Source: Melampsora larici-populina 98AG31
Taxonomy: Eukaryota > Basidiomycota > Pucciniomycetes > Pucciniales > Melampsoraceae
Reading direction: 5' to 3'
DNA: 64,000 nt
Assembly (NCBI RefSeq): GCF_000204055.1
Contig: NW_006768770.1
Coordinates: forward strand, 1,751,589 to 1,815,588
Position 1 is the stretch's first letter. The number at the start of each line of letters is the position of its first letter. The translations under genes were made by a program, and so were the position numbers. Positions 46,363 through 59,275 of the stretch are shown piece after piece. The notes under the pieces are model-generated. The model ran no database searches. It saw only the letters and a program-made list of their open reading frames with translations, and was not told the DNA's origin.

Positions 46363-48567
46363 GCTGGGTGGAAGGAATGGACAAGGGAGTTAGAGACGTG
46401 GAGTGGGCTGGGGAGTGTAAACAGGAAAGATATCCAGTTTGAGAATTTAGAACAATAAAATAATACTTCCATCCGTAGACTTTTGTACATGTTAAGGTAT
46501 ATATAATGTATTAAATCCTGAGGTGCGTGGATGAAATTCAGCATTATTGGGTTCTTGTAATGCCATGTTTTTCATTTATCTTTTTTCTTTTTTCTTCTGT
46601 TGTAATAAAATCACCTTTCACTCTATCACTAACCCTCAAGAAGGAACAGACATTTTCTGGAAGCGCAACCAACATTTGCAAATTTGGCAAGCTAGGAATG
46701 ATCTTGCTTTTATTCCCTTGATCCTGATTCGATTATTTAGCAAACAAAAGAGAGTCTAATCAATATAAATATAAATTTGTTGTGAATGTAAAGTCTCACA
46801 TTCTTCATTTACATTAAAAATTGTTTGCGGGTTGGAAAATGTGTAACATATTTTGCTTTTGATGTGACTATTTGATGCACCTCAATCACTTTGATCTACT
46901 TAGTGTTTAGTGATATAATTTCACCAACCAATGAAACTATAGTGGATGTCTGTTTATCTACAAAAGATGTCTTTTCATCTAAATGCCTTGCATTGTTGTC
47001 ATATCTGAAAACTATGGGCACGTGGCTGTAACCTGAGATCAAATATTATGCTCCCTTACAAGATTGTATTATTTGTGAATCAGGCTGTACTGGAATGATG
47101 ATGAGAATCATATTGGAGAATATATATTGGATGCTTCTAAAGATTCATTAGTATTCATCCAAATCTTTACAACCACCTAGGTATAATACATTAAATTATA
47201 ACAAGATTTTGAATGTGGCCTGATTTGGAAACTAAGTTAATGCTGCAGTGGGATTTGTGTTTGGAGTTGGAACAAAAACTTGTGTTATGATATGAAGTAG
47301 TATTATCATTGGACAAAAGTAATTCATACACACCTCAATTTTGCTTCAAAAGAATTTGTTTATTGGTACTTAATCCGTGGTACCACATTTTATACCACTG
47401 GTGCTTTATAACCCTTGGATTATAATATATAATCACTCTTTGGGAGTTTGTATCTGTGAATATTACATTAACTCATGTACCTAATAGAGATTATTGCTTT
47501 AAATGAGTGACATACTGAGCTTAACATGGTGAGTGTTGTGTACTTTGTGCCGATGAGTATGTGATCTGTCATGGGGGTATCTAGAAAAAGTTTTCCTTAT
47601 AGACCATTCATAAGAAAAGCACCTCATATATTATTAACAAGGCTATAAGCGGTTCTTTGGGTGGTCTATGGGTGACCACAATGGTTCATATTTATAGAAA
47701 AGTCTTACATAAATCTACAACAGCTTCAACATTTGGGTTTGTACAAAAACTCCAAAAGTTTTACTTGTCAAGTGTGTTTCTGCAATATTGCAATTATGGG
47801 GGTACAAAAGCCACTCCAAGAGCCATAAGTGGTTCTTCAAGTGGTACCATCCTGTATAAAAGTGATAAATTTTATGGCCCAACACTCCAAGAGTCCAACC
47901 CAGCTTCAACTTTTAGGTTTGTCCAAAAACTCCAGGAGTTTTACTTCTGCAATGTGTTACCACAAACACAGCAAAATCATGTCTATAGCCACAAACTAGG
48001 CTATACATGGTAATTTTAGCATCTTTAGGGATTTCCTATTGGATTTGATTGAAATCTTGATAAACTGCCAGTATTTTCTGCCTTCAAGTTTTTGGATTGT
48101 ACAAAAACCCCAAGAGTTTGACTTGTTTGTAGCCACACAGTACAACAAAAGGTGTTGTGAAAAGCAACCACTCTAACACATATGGTTTCTTGTACACAAG
48201 TCCACCCTTTTCTTTTCACTTAAGATGGTGTATTGGAAAGGTATGCGTGTTTTGGAAACACACATGTCCATGATTAAATGAAGGAGTTGAAAAAATATAT
48301 CAAAATGAAATCACAATTAAATGGTTAATGGTTCACCAATCATTTACCAAAGCGGATACAATAATGATTTTTTGGCTTTATATAACTCACCTTCCATCAA
48401 AAGGAATGTTTAATAAGGCTCCTGTGTCTGCCATTCCTTTATTATCGTTCTCATTGCATCATCCTCTTTCTCCTTGCATTAGTCTTTTTTTGAAGTATTT
48501 ATTTCAGCTTATCCCGCATCTTTCTCTCCTCTCATCCAAATCAATCCAGCAGTTTTACGTTGATCTG
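46363..48567. promoter_or_regulatory. Central spacer of the KDZ element between divergent genes
   Basis: About 2.2 kb without a recognised gene, presumed to hold promoters for both KDZ genes. A degenerate tandem repeat with a unit near 180 bp covers about 47640-48130: the phrase TTTGT(A/C)CAAAAACTCCA(A/G) recurs near 47737 and 47920 and in altered form near 48095. The last 250 bp before the transposase start are pyrimidine-rich. Confidence 0.45.
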
Positions 48568-51500
48568 ATGGGGCAGAAGGGACGAGTCATCAAGGGTCCA
48601 CTAGGTCCAAAACCAAAGAGACAGAGAGCGCCTGGGGCACCCAAAGGTTCATCTCAGGCTGATGCTGAGCTTACGGCAGTGGAATTTCAATCTGCGCTGG
48701 CAAACGCCGAAGAATTGAACAGAGCGCTCGCCAAAGTTCAGAACCAGCAAGATAATCAAAATTATCCATATGCGGACCAACAAGGTCATCTACATAGTCC
48801 ACCCTCCAATGCTGACATGAATGGACCCAAACCAAATATTGGCTACAAGTCATCATCATCCGTTTCATCTCAATCGGTTATGGTGGACGCTCCTACGCCT
48901 CAATCAACAGGATTACCTATGTCTTTTGGAGAGTATATCAGGGGTGCATATTACAAATCTAAGCAGCTAAAGGAACACATTAGGTGGAAGAAAGTACTTG
49001 GACCAATGTTTGCTACTTATATGTCTCAATCAGTCAAGACCTCTCAATGGGGAGATTGTCAAAAGTGGGATCAGGACTTCAATGAACCTTGCACTTGTGG
49101 AGTTGGAGATCTTAGGACGCGATTGGTGGACTTGGTTGATCTTGTTTGTGAGTTGTATGCCTGCCCAGTACATAAACCCACAATCATTACTAATCACAAA
49201 CAATCTGTTGCTGTAGCTCGTGGGAAGCGAGAAATCCAGTTTTGCAAATGTACATCGGATCAAGTGAGATTAATGCGAATGGGATACATTGGAGGGTCTC
49301 CAATTCATCCTCAAACAGCATTTTTGATTTGGCTTATTCGCTATCATCACACACTGTGGAAGCATTGCACAGTTCGTATGCAGGGTTTTGCATTGGTGGT
49401 AGACGAGTTTCTTGACCCTGCTAATCCCCTCATTCTAGTACCGGGAACCACACAGGTGAGTTTTTTTTCACATTCATTTCCTGTACTTATTTGTGCCATT
49501 AATTGAATTGTATTATACATTGTAACCATTCTGTTTTAGCCACGTCTGTGGCGAAAAACTCTCTCTGGTGCAGTTGATGCCTTTTGAGACATGCTGCTAA
49601 TGGAAGACAAGCTTGCTGAGCTTGCACTAGACCTTTCTTATTTGGACAAGCTGGCTTCCAATTGTCCCCGATGCTTTGGTTCCTTCCTGGGTAACAACGA
49701 GAAAGACGAGCCCGATTACATAGTGTGCTTTGATGGGAACTTCCAGCATCGGAGACACACAGCAGCCAGCCGCGAGTACAAGGAACGAGAAACTTCGTAT
49801 CCATCACTTTTCATGAATCAAGTGAAAGTAGATGAGTGGGCTCCAGGTCCATCACGTAAAAACAAGGATATTGGTGTTTGAGTAAGATTAAAATACATAC
49901 GATTGCTCTCTTTGATACCTTTTTGAAACATATCTGTCATCTATTTTTGCCACAGGACACCTGCACTGCACAGCATACAGCTGCTGCAGACCATTGAGGA
50001 GCTTCCACTTGGAAAGGCTGTGACGAGACCGGCTTGATTGGTATGGCTTGCCGCCATGATCACATCTTGCGATTGGTTAACGTTGTTAAAAGCGGTGAAA
50101 AGTATGTTTTACCAGATATAAAACGCTGGTATCATTTTTTCATTCTTCAATACTGAGACAGAATTGCATCTTCTTATGGGTACAGACAATATTATGTACT
50201 CGCTTTGCTGGACGAGATTCTGGCACACACATCCAAAGCCGCTGATCGCCCAACACAGCTGGGAATACTGTACGACATCGGTTGTACTTTGGAGAAAAGC
50301 ATCAAGAAGGTAATATGTATCTTATTTATGGATTTCATTAATTAATTCAATCATGAGTTCTGAGACTAGCTGAGACTTTCTTGAATTAGAATCAACTATT
50401 CAAGACTGAGTGGGAGAACGATCAACTCAAATTTGGCACAAGTGTGTTCCACTCTTATGTACACCAGTGGACGTGTCAACTTCAGTACAATCCTTGATTG
50501 AACAAGGGCTGGGGTCTCTCGGATGGGGAGGGACTTGAGCGCAACTGGTCCTTTTTGTCACCGCTAGTAATGCCCAATCGCTACTCCACAAGACAACACC
50601 GGCTCAATACATTACATCTCCATAGCAAGCATCGCAACACGATCTTGCGTGCAAACGCAGGTTTGTTTTGAACCAAGCTTCCAGCGTATTGAGTTGAATG
50701 AGCTGCTAATAAAGTGTTTCAACAACAGTTGGCTCTGCGCAAAACAAGCTACAACATGCGCAAGCATCTTTTGACCAGGCCACCACGAAATTGAATGAGC
50801 TGTTGACCTCAAATGATATCTACACACTTGACTATTTTACGGGTCAGTGGAAAAGACAGCAGACATTGCAGAGGGCTGCCATGGAAAACGAAAGTGTTCG
50901 TAAGCTTGAGGAACAGGTGACTGAATTACTTGACCTAGAGGAGAAGCTATGTGTCTCGCAGTGGGTCCCTTGTTCATGTTGGCTTACTAATTATATTAGA
51001 AGCTAAAGAGCTCACTTGTACTTTCAATGACAACAGCGCTCAGCTTTTAAGTTTGCAAACAGCACATATCAGAAATAGAAGCGAAGCAGAACAGGAACAG
51101 ATGCTCACTTTACCTGGTTCAATTGTTGCACTTGAAGAGGCAATCGGCGGGGTGGTTTCACATTTAGGATCGGAAGAGTTTCGGAATCTCACGCAAGTCC
51201 GGAATAGTAAGTCCATCTAATTGTACTGCTCAATTAGAAATAAAGGTTCTGATGTTGGAAGTGGCAGATCCAAAGGCTGGTGCACTTATCCGAGTTCGCA
51301 TAGCAAAGAATAAGCTCTATGAAGCCAAAGTTGGGATTTTAGAGGCGCAGAAACGATGGGAAAAGCATGGCCAAGGTATTTCACCTGCCTTTTGTTTCTT
51401 TTTGATTATCTCTTTTGAAACATATCTGATACATATGTATACGTATGGCGAGCAGGAACGCGTGTACAACAGAGCTTAAAGCAGTTTATGCAAAATAAGC

Positions 51501-52391
51501 AGGCCTTGTTCAAGCGGAAGTTTGATTCATTCAAACTACAAGTTTCTAAATAAAACTCTATTCTCCCCTTGAGTGAATTACACTGCCCTTCCTACGATGA
51601 GGCAAAAGGAATGTTGATAGAAGACCAATTTTGGAAGTTGGGTTCACTCTCACATCCCACCGAGGCTTGGGCAGTCGATAAAGGAACTAAGGACGGGATT
51701 CAAGCGTTCTTACAGCAGCGAAGCTGTACTGAGGAGCTTTGTCGTATCAGTCGGGAGATTCGGCAGATGATGCTCTATGCTATCCAAACAGATGAGAAAC
51801 TAGACAAGCTCTGTGATCTATGTGTTAAAGGTATAAGACGATCTTTGTATTGCAACCCATTTAGTCATACAGTACTACATAAAACTAAACAAGACTTCTA
51901 AGCTAATACATCGTTTTAATTGTGTTTGGTATTCAGAGTGGGACCCGGAATGTCATGGAAAGGATAGCCCGATTGATTTGGTCCAGCCAGGTGGGCGACA
52001 GGCAAAAGAGGTATGGAACGAAAGCAGGACCGTGCTAAATGCAGTACACATGAATCTTAGTCAGTCGCACAGCCGAGTTTGGATGAGCTGGAATACTCAC
52101 ATGGTTGAACTGCTGAGAGGGACACAAGAGTACAGCAAATCGACTGTTCAATTTGATGACAGATTAGTTCTTCATTGGGGCAGACTGATTGTGAAGTGTA
52201 AGACTCAGTGGGAGAGGAATGTAAATGCATCAAGTATTGAATCCAAGATGCTTGATGATCAGGAGGTGCTTGAGCAGAGTATGCTTCTGTGGGGCGAGGA
52301 GGAAGAGGAAATTCGGGTGCCGCATGATGAGCTTGAGGTAGACAAAGGAGTCGAGGGGGATGACGATGGAGACGAGGCTGGTCAGTGGTAA
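48568..52391 (+). pseudogene. KDZ (Kyakuja-Dileera-Zisupton) transposase, multi-exon, four in-frame TGA codons
   Basis: DDE-type transposase. The ATG at 48568 gives MGQKGRVIKGPLGPKPKRQR, a basic start. The N-terminal Cys-rich CxC-type domain has CTCGVGDLRTRLVD, YACPVHKP and CKCTSDQVRLMRMGYIGGSPIH (49085-49310). An intron runs from GTGAGT at about 49456 to TTTTAG at 49539. The core follows: NCPRCFGSF then CFDGNFQHRRH (about 49660-49755), GMACRHDHILRL (about 50040-50085), LGILYDIGCTLEKS (about 50260-50300) and GWGLSDGEGLERNWS (50510-50555), giving the D-D-E set. A helical C-terminus ends in an acidic tail, stop at 52389-52391. In-frame TGAs are at 49585-49587, 49879-49881 (at an exon end), 49995-49997 and 50495-50497. 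The gene is otherwise complete, so the decay looks recent. Confidence 0.87.
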
Positions 52392-53067
52392 AGATAACCT
52401 AGAACAAGAAGAAATTTGATTTCGAGGTCTTTGTCAGTATTGAGCAAATTGTTTCGGTTGTTTTGATCACATGTAAATAGTTGTATCATACGAAATTTGT
52501 ACATCTGTACTCTTGGTGGAATTCCATATAGTTGTGATGAAGCTTTAACATTGACAAAGATGAAGCTTGCACCTGAATAATGAAGTGATGTGCTGTGATT
52601 GAAAGACTCGATATTGTCCATAACGTAAGTTTGAGTTTGAGGTGTTTGATTCTGGTGCTTGTGTTGTCAGTGGAAGGTGGCAAGAATGGTGGAAGGGTAG
52701 GTTATGGCGGAAACGAAATGATTGAGCAGGGGAGCAAGATGATTAAGAGGAAAGGTGAGTGTGTCAGGTGGCGTGTCATATGTAGGTGTTTATGTAGTAG
52801 GGAATCAAGGACAGATGAGTCTGTCCAACATGAGGAAAGGGGGAAAGGTGGTGTCCGATGTGTCTGACCCTGCATTGAAGACGAGTCTGAGGGTCAGACA
52901 AGTCTGAGCCAGGGGACTTGTGAAAAACAGGGCAAGATAAGATGCGAAAATACGCGTTTTATGCAGCTTTACATCTTATGCATAGGATGCGGATAGTATC
53001 GGGCCACAATGCCAGTTTTTTCTTTGGATAGTATTGCAGGAGTCTAGTAGCCAGAGGTGTTCCACTT

Positions 53068-53727
53068 ACTGGAATTGTTCGCTATTAAGTCTGAGCATTG
53101 CAAGCTAGATGTTGATTTCTCTTGGTCTTCTGAGTCTGACCCAAGGTTTATTGTTTCCTTTTACCACAATCTTGAGGATTACGTAGTTGGTCGCACTTTT
53201 GTTTTCCATTCTTGGTGCGGCTATGCTGGTATTCTTCAGATTGTTGTTTGTTGTATCTAAAGAGTTGTCGCCTTTGTCGTTGTTTCCCTCGTTAGTGGTT
53301 TCTTTGTCGACGTTATTACCATCTTCGTTGTGTTGACCGGTTTCTTTGATGTCTTTCTTAAATGCTTTTTGCTTTGCTGCCGTTTTCTTCCTCATAGTTT
53401 TCTCCTTCAAGCTGGTTTCGACAGTGTTGATCAGGTTTGTGTCTGATTCAGTGCTTGACATTTTGAAAAGAGGAGCGGGAGGTAACCCTTGCACAATAAG
53501 AGAGGGAGAGAAGCAGGGGAGGCTAAAAGGTCTTTGAGAAAGTCAGAGACTATCTTCTGGGAGACAACTTTAGGTGAATCCGTCTTTCCAGGCACAGCCC
53601 GGTTGGCTAGGCACGTCCGGCTACCTGGCAAGGGCTTGTAGCCGGGAGGGTTTCTCCCTTGGTCTCCGGTGACGTGGACCGAGGTTATTCCTCGTGCCTC
53701 GTCAAAACTGACCATTAGTTTTATCAT
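53068..53727 (-). pseudogene. Probable 5' part of the DIRS gag-like region
   Basis: Two overlapping minus-strand frames: 53431-53727 (MIKLMVSFDEARGITSVH...) and 53105-53494 (MSSTESDTN..., then Lys/Asn/Asp-rich low-complexity). The second abuts the right KDZ duplication, and a minus-strand frame remains open across the reconstructed empty site. Assignment to the DIRS element rests on position and strand only. Confidence 0.4.
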
Positions 53728-54806
53728 TCAATTTGTTTCATCAAGGGTGTTAATGGGGGTTAGATAGTAGGGAGGTAAAAAATATTTTTTCAGTGAAAGT
53801 TATTTGTTGTCAGGCATCTCATAGATACAGAATTGTAAGGCCTCAGGCCTCCCCAAGGGGTTTTGTTTTGTTCTTGGGCGTTTGACTTAGTTTTCTCATC
53901 TTTTTTCATATTCCTCATCAGTATAAGAAATTCAAGATCTTGTTTTGGTGGCCGCCGCTCCGCGGCCCCCTCCGCGTAACTCTAGCCAGTGTGTCTCAGA
54001 CTAAGTAGAAAAGTTCCCATGGTAACTAATTCCCCCTTGTTATCAAAGGTGGCACAATTGTCATCGTAAATCAACTTGTAAAACCTGCAGACAATACCAA
54101 ACTTGAGTGTAAATCTACATCAAAGCCTTGACCTATCAAAAGGGCTTACGCGGAAGTGTATAAGGTGCCTGGAACACTCAAACGGTGCAGCTGCAGATCC
54201 ACCTGTGCCCAGATACTACCTCCCCCCCACCAGCTCTACACAATTGAAAGATTCGTATGGCTTTGCGTTGCTGTTCACCAAACAAGGTCAGCCTCCGTGA
54301 TGCAGGACGCAAGCGGTTCAGAAAAGGACACTCAAAAGGTACGCAATACAGAGTGGCAGAGCCAATGGAGCTTGCCTCCAATAGACATCTTCGTCCATCC
54401 CATCGGCGGTATCCCCACACTGTCTGGCGATCTAGATAGCCGCTCAGGGGAATCATTAAAATGCAGGGAAACCATTTGAATACTCTGCAAGATTGACTTA
54501 CACGGTGTACAAGCCTTTTGAGGCAGGGCACGGTGGCTTCTGGGTTGTTTTTAATGTTGTGCAACACCTAAGAAACAAGTTGGCAACGTGAAACGGTGAG
54601 CAATGCAAAAGAGTTCTAGAGACCCAAGGCAAATGTGAGATAGAGGGAGGGAATCATCATTGACATACTAAGTTGTGCAAACGCTCGCGCGCGTGTTTGC
54701 CAGTGTCTTTAATTAAGGTTGCATACTTCTGCCAGAGGTATGCAACCTTAATTATCCCTGTTTTCTATCTTTGATTAGTAACAATAGCTTCTACCGTTCT
54801 TATAAA
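53728..54806. other. Spacer between the DIRS and hAT elements
   Basis: No recognised gene; frames near 54103-54567 on both strands lack motifs. A perfect 17-bp hairpin lies at 54710-54754. The hAT 5' terminus must fall here, but its inverted repeat was not identified. Confidence 0.4.
54710..54754. repeat. Hairpin with perfect 17-bp arms
   Basis: The arms TAATTAAGGTTGCATAC (54710-54726) and its reverse complement (54738-54754) are separated by 11 bp. It lies about 50 bp before the hAT transposase start and may belong to its 5' region. Confidence 0.75.
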
Positions 54807-55390
54807 ATGGCACCAAATGTCTCAACTCTCAGTCTTGCTCCTCCTGCGAAAACCGGTCCTACTCTTTGCCCACGCAGCCCCTCTGCTCCTAAGCCTGGAT
54901 ATGTGATCCAATCACCCAACTCTTGTCTTCCTGTTCATTGTCCTGCCTCCAGCAATAGTGATCTACCCCATCTTGACCTTGCTGGAAGTCCTTACGATCC
55001 AACTCAGGCTCACAGTGACTCTGACTCTGAAGAATCTGTTGTGGAGATCACCAGAGCCAAAGACTTCTTGGCAATGATACCAAAAAAGAAGACCAACCAA
55101 GTTTCTAAATCAAAGCCTGCTAGCCAATGTTCCAAGACTAAAGGTCGTCCAAGGGGCTCAGGTGCCTCAGCAAGCGTAGCTCAAAGGCCGGTCAAGAAAA
55201 CTAAGAAGGCTGTGCCTGTTTCTGTAAGTCGTGTCTTTCTTCATCATCTCAACTCAATGTCTTTCTTTCTGGTTTCACTCAAATTGTTTTCTTTTTTTTT
55301 GTTTGATGCCTCTAGACTGGGATTCCTGACTGTATCGACGTCAATCAGGATTCCAATATTGAAGTTGTCGAGACTGAAGGCGTTCACCGT

Positions 55391-57154
55391 TGTAGAACTC
55401 AAAGCTCAACAAGAGCTTTACGGAGCTTAAAGAGGGATAATCTACTAATATAACTAACCAGTAGAAGTTGCCTAAGACTGCCTCTTTGAAAGAATCAACA
55501 CGGGGTTTTGCTGAATTCTTTGGGATAAGGCACCAGAGAAATTTGTCTCAATACTTAATTCAAGTATTATTCCCGTGATTTTTAGTTTTAAAGAAATCTC
55601 AACACTATTGTAGTGTTATTCCAATTTGAACACAACAAAACACAACTTTAATTACTAGCAAAGCAACAATCAGTTCGATTGTTATTCCAATGAAGACTTG
55701 TAGTCTTATCACACGTATAGAACTCTCTCCTTTGATGTAAAGGGGCAATTTAGTGAACTTAGTACTGCTAAAGTAATTTAATAATGATTAAAAACACTCT
55801 AACAAAAGTATAAGATGATTAAAAAGGGGAACAAAGGCCCGTAAAATCCCTAACAATAGTATATAACCCTCTAACAAACTTCAACAATGGTCAACTACCT
55901 CCAAAAACCCTCAAAAACCGTCAAAATCAACAGAAAATCCTCCAATGTAACCATATGATGTCATTATTATTATTGTTTGTAATGATTCAAGGCGTAAATT
56001 TGATCAATTGATGTGAATAAATGATGAACAGATCTTCTTATGATGAATACAGGTGATTTTTTCCTAATATTCATAGCTGAAATCCATTTTTGGAATTACA
56101 AATTTTTTTGTAAAGTTGTTCAATTTTGGATTACTATAGCTCATTTGATAGCCCTCGTGATTCTGATCATTTATCACCCCCCTATCACCTATTTCTGATG
56201 TGTGATGAATAAGTTATTGAGTTGTAAAGATTGCAAAAATAAAGTTTTGTCATGTAAATGTCACATGTAACCTCCAAATTCAAAATTCACTCCAGTTTCT
56301 TTGTTGCCTTATAACTTTTTCACTAATCCTCCGTTACTAATGATTTAAAGATTGTAAATTACGTAATCAATGATTCTGCGTCGAATGAACTATCACACAC
56401 CCAATTCTGACAAGTTTTACCATATGTAATTAACTAAAAACCTCCAATTTTGATGAATTTTGACTATTTTCACGTCTAATAATGATTTTTCTTCTATCAA
56501 AAGATCATTCCACAGCACTCCAATCAATCACACAGCATTGAAATCAATCTGAAAAACTCTTGGCGCAATCAATCCATCAATGACATCACTACACAGGGAT
56601 TAATACCATAGTACCCTTCTTCGAAATTTCCCTTTTCTTGAATAACTTCACACATCCCTTATCAATCCTCATGATTAAACTTGTTGCTGACTAATGTGAT
56701 CCTTCTCTTTCACAATAAAACCTTCCTGAACCAATATCTCTTATAATAATTACCTAAAAACCACTTTCCAATCTTTCATACCCATATTTTCGAATTTTTC
56801 TCCAACTTTCTTAATATTCTTCTTCTTCTTTCATTCTTTTCATAACATTTTCCATTCCTAAAGATCCAAACTAAATGTTCTTCTTCCTCAAATCCCTTCT
56901 TACTAATTCTCTTAATTTAATTTTCACTCTTATACTATTTTATTGATCTTTTCGAATTTTTCTTCACTCTTAAATGTTCTTATCAATTGATTATGTAAAT
57001 ATATGATTTGAAAGTTAATGAAATGAAGATTATGAATCAACTTTGATACCCTTGATGACTAATAACTTCAATAATAATTTTGCCTTTGACCAAAAACACG
57101 AATTTTCACATAATTGTTAGATTTTTTGCTTAAGTAGAGATCTTGCTCACCACA
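55391..57154. mobile_element. TG...CA element A (solo-LTR candidate) inside the hAT gene
   Basis: Starts TGTAGAACTC and ends GCTCACCACA, flanked by the exact 4-bp duplication CCGT (55387-55390 and 57155-57158). 1,764 bp, AT-rich, no coding frame. Excision with one CCGT restores the hAT frame. The ends match element B at 59276. Internal LTR copies were not seen, so a solo LTR is the simplest reading. Confidence 0.75.
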
Positions 57155-57402
57155 CCGTGCTCAGTTAGGACGGGTGTCTAAGCTTTTGGAGTATTACTAC
57201 CCGCCGACTCACATCAAGGGTGAAGTAAGTGATTTCTCTTACTTTGTAATCATGAAGTCTTTCATTTGTTTGATACCTTTCTGTCCTTCTGCAGACAGGC
57301 AACGACCCTCGCTCTTTCAATTGTCGTTGGTGCAAGGCAACATTCACCCGTGGTATACGTAGTCATTACAACTTATACGCTCACCGTCACTGCCAGCATA
57401 GA

Positions 57403-57578
57403 TGCCTCGGGTTGAGAATTCCGAGGCATCATCGGAGGCAAATCCTCAGACAAACCTTGTCCGAGGTATTTGCCCAAGGTATTTTTTTGCCCTGAGAATT
57501 ACCTCGGATCAAAACTTTGGGAAGCTTCTGTCCGAGGTTTTGCATCCGAGGATACCTCGGATTTTGTAATCCGAGGTA
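57403..57578. mobile_element. MITE with CCGAGG-type inverted repeats
   Basis: A 176-bp element whose arms of about 50 bp are inverted copies: left begins TGCCTCGG after GA, right ends CCGAGGTA. It contains many CCGAGG/CCTCGG words. It lies directly after the BED-like finger of the hAT gene and disrupts it. Confidence 0.7.
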
Positions 57579-59275
57579 AATATGTTGGTGGTGCGTGACT
57601 GCGCCAAGGGCCGATCTGCCTGCCCTTGAAGATCCCGTGCCATTCAAGCTGGCTGCACCCTTCCTCCCACTTGGGCTCAAGAGCATGCGGCGATGGACGC
57701 TTTGTTGAACAAAGCTAATGGCCAACCAACCCTTGATTCCATCTTATCCCGAACCACCTTCAGTGTTGAGCTATGTAACACGGTCCTCGTCCTGTGGATC
57801 ATGTTACACGTGCTTCCTTTCAATAGGTTTTATGATACCCCCCTCCGTGCAGCATTCAAGCCTACCAATTGACGAGCAGAGTTAAGAAGTCCTACTTGGG
57901 CTGCTGGCGTGGCCAAGGAATTGTATATTAGCTTAAGTGCGGCAGCTGTCTCTTTAGTAAAGGTATGTCAACTCAGTTATCTATTTGTAGATCACCTAAA
58001 CTGACATTTGAGATATCTTTTAACAGAACAACTCCAGCCAATTCTCCTTGATGCACGTCATTTGGACGACCAAGGGAAACTGCTATGCCTTCATCGGTGT
58101 ATCAGCAAATTTCATTGACAACGATTGGAATTTCCGAATGATTCACCTTACTTTAAAGCTAGTTGCTTGGAATAAGTTTGGCTACCTCCTGGCACAAGCA
58201 GTTGGGCGCTTTTTGATAGCACATGAACTTCACAAAAAGATTAGCAGCTATATTTTTTCAATCCTCTTCTCTTATTTTTTATTGGGACTTTAACTAATTT
58301 GGTCATTTGTATTGATTACATGCTAGGCCAAACGACGGATTCAGGTGCCTCAAACAACACGATGGCACGTGAAATGGAGGTAATGTTCTCTGAAGCTGAT
58401 AATCACGTTGATTGGGATTTGTCGCAAAATCATGTAAGATGCTACGCCCACAAGCTGGGACTGGTGGTTAAAAAGGGTCTCACGCTTTTGGGATTATCAG
58501 CTGGTCACATCAAGCCGACTACCCCTCCTAATACTTCTGTACCAATCCCGAGTATTGTCCTCAACGATGATATGAATGAATCCTCAATTGATCAGGATGA
58601 CTCTGATGATGAGGATGATGTACTCAATCACAAGCCTCACTGTGATACGAGACACATGCAAGATCAAGATGATGACATGGACAATGATCCAACATACAAT
58701 TGTGAATAATTTCCAACCAATGGCTGTGTTGTGGTTAAAGGTGCATTAAAGGCAAGTTTCTCATACTTGTTTTGTTTCTTTCCTACATTTCCTCACTTTA
58801 CTAACCTTGCTCATTTTGTAGTTAAAGGAATTTAATGCTTTGCTCACTCGCAGCAATCCTAGGCAAGGTAAATTCAAGGGTCGAGCTGCTTCGATGGACT
58901 ACTCTGGACCGGGTCCAATCGCCGGTCGGGGTGTTCTTTGGAATGTTGATCTTGAGATGTATTCTTGCTTAGTGGCCGCACGAGACGTGAGTTGTTTTTC
59001 TGATCCGTTTTGGTTATCACTGGTTGACTAACTGGCATTGCAATTTGTACGTAGGTTGTAGATTCAATTCTGATTGCTGATCGTAAGACCAGATACTACC
59101 AAGGAATCATGATGACAATGGAAGAATGGGAGGCTGTTGATACACTATGAAAAGTCTTAGAAGTGAGTCGATTCCATTTATCATACACCTTATTCATCTC
59201 AAGTCTGACTTCTCTCAATCTCATTTCAGGTTTTTCGTCGCTCGACCAAGCATATGGAGGGAAATACACCAACGG

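Larger units (their letters stand above)
41279..53059 (+). mobile_element. KDZ-type DNA transposon, 11.8 kb, with 8-bp target duplication
   Basis: Long terminal inverted repeats of about 250 bp: left 41279 to about 41532, right about 52808 to 53059, both starting CACCTCTGGCTACTAGACTC. The exact duplication TTCCACTT flanks it (41271-41278 and 53060-53067). Subterminal sequence at about 41630-41780 holds three degenerate copies of a GACTGAGCC...GCTATAGCTAT-like word. Inside are a plus-strand KDZ transposase (48568-52391), a divergent minus-strand accessory gene (43077-46362) and a nested foldback element (43975-45076). It is inserted in the gag-like region of the DIRS element. Confidence 0.88.

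Noticed and set aside
54103..54567. Frames of 65-129 codons on both strands
   Set aside because: Mutually overlapping, no recognisable domain, and inside a spacer between two mobile elements.
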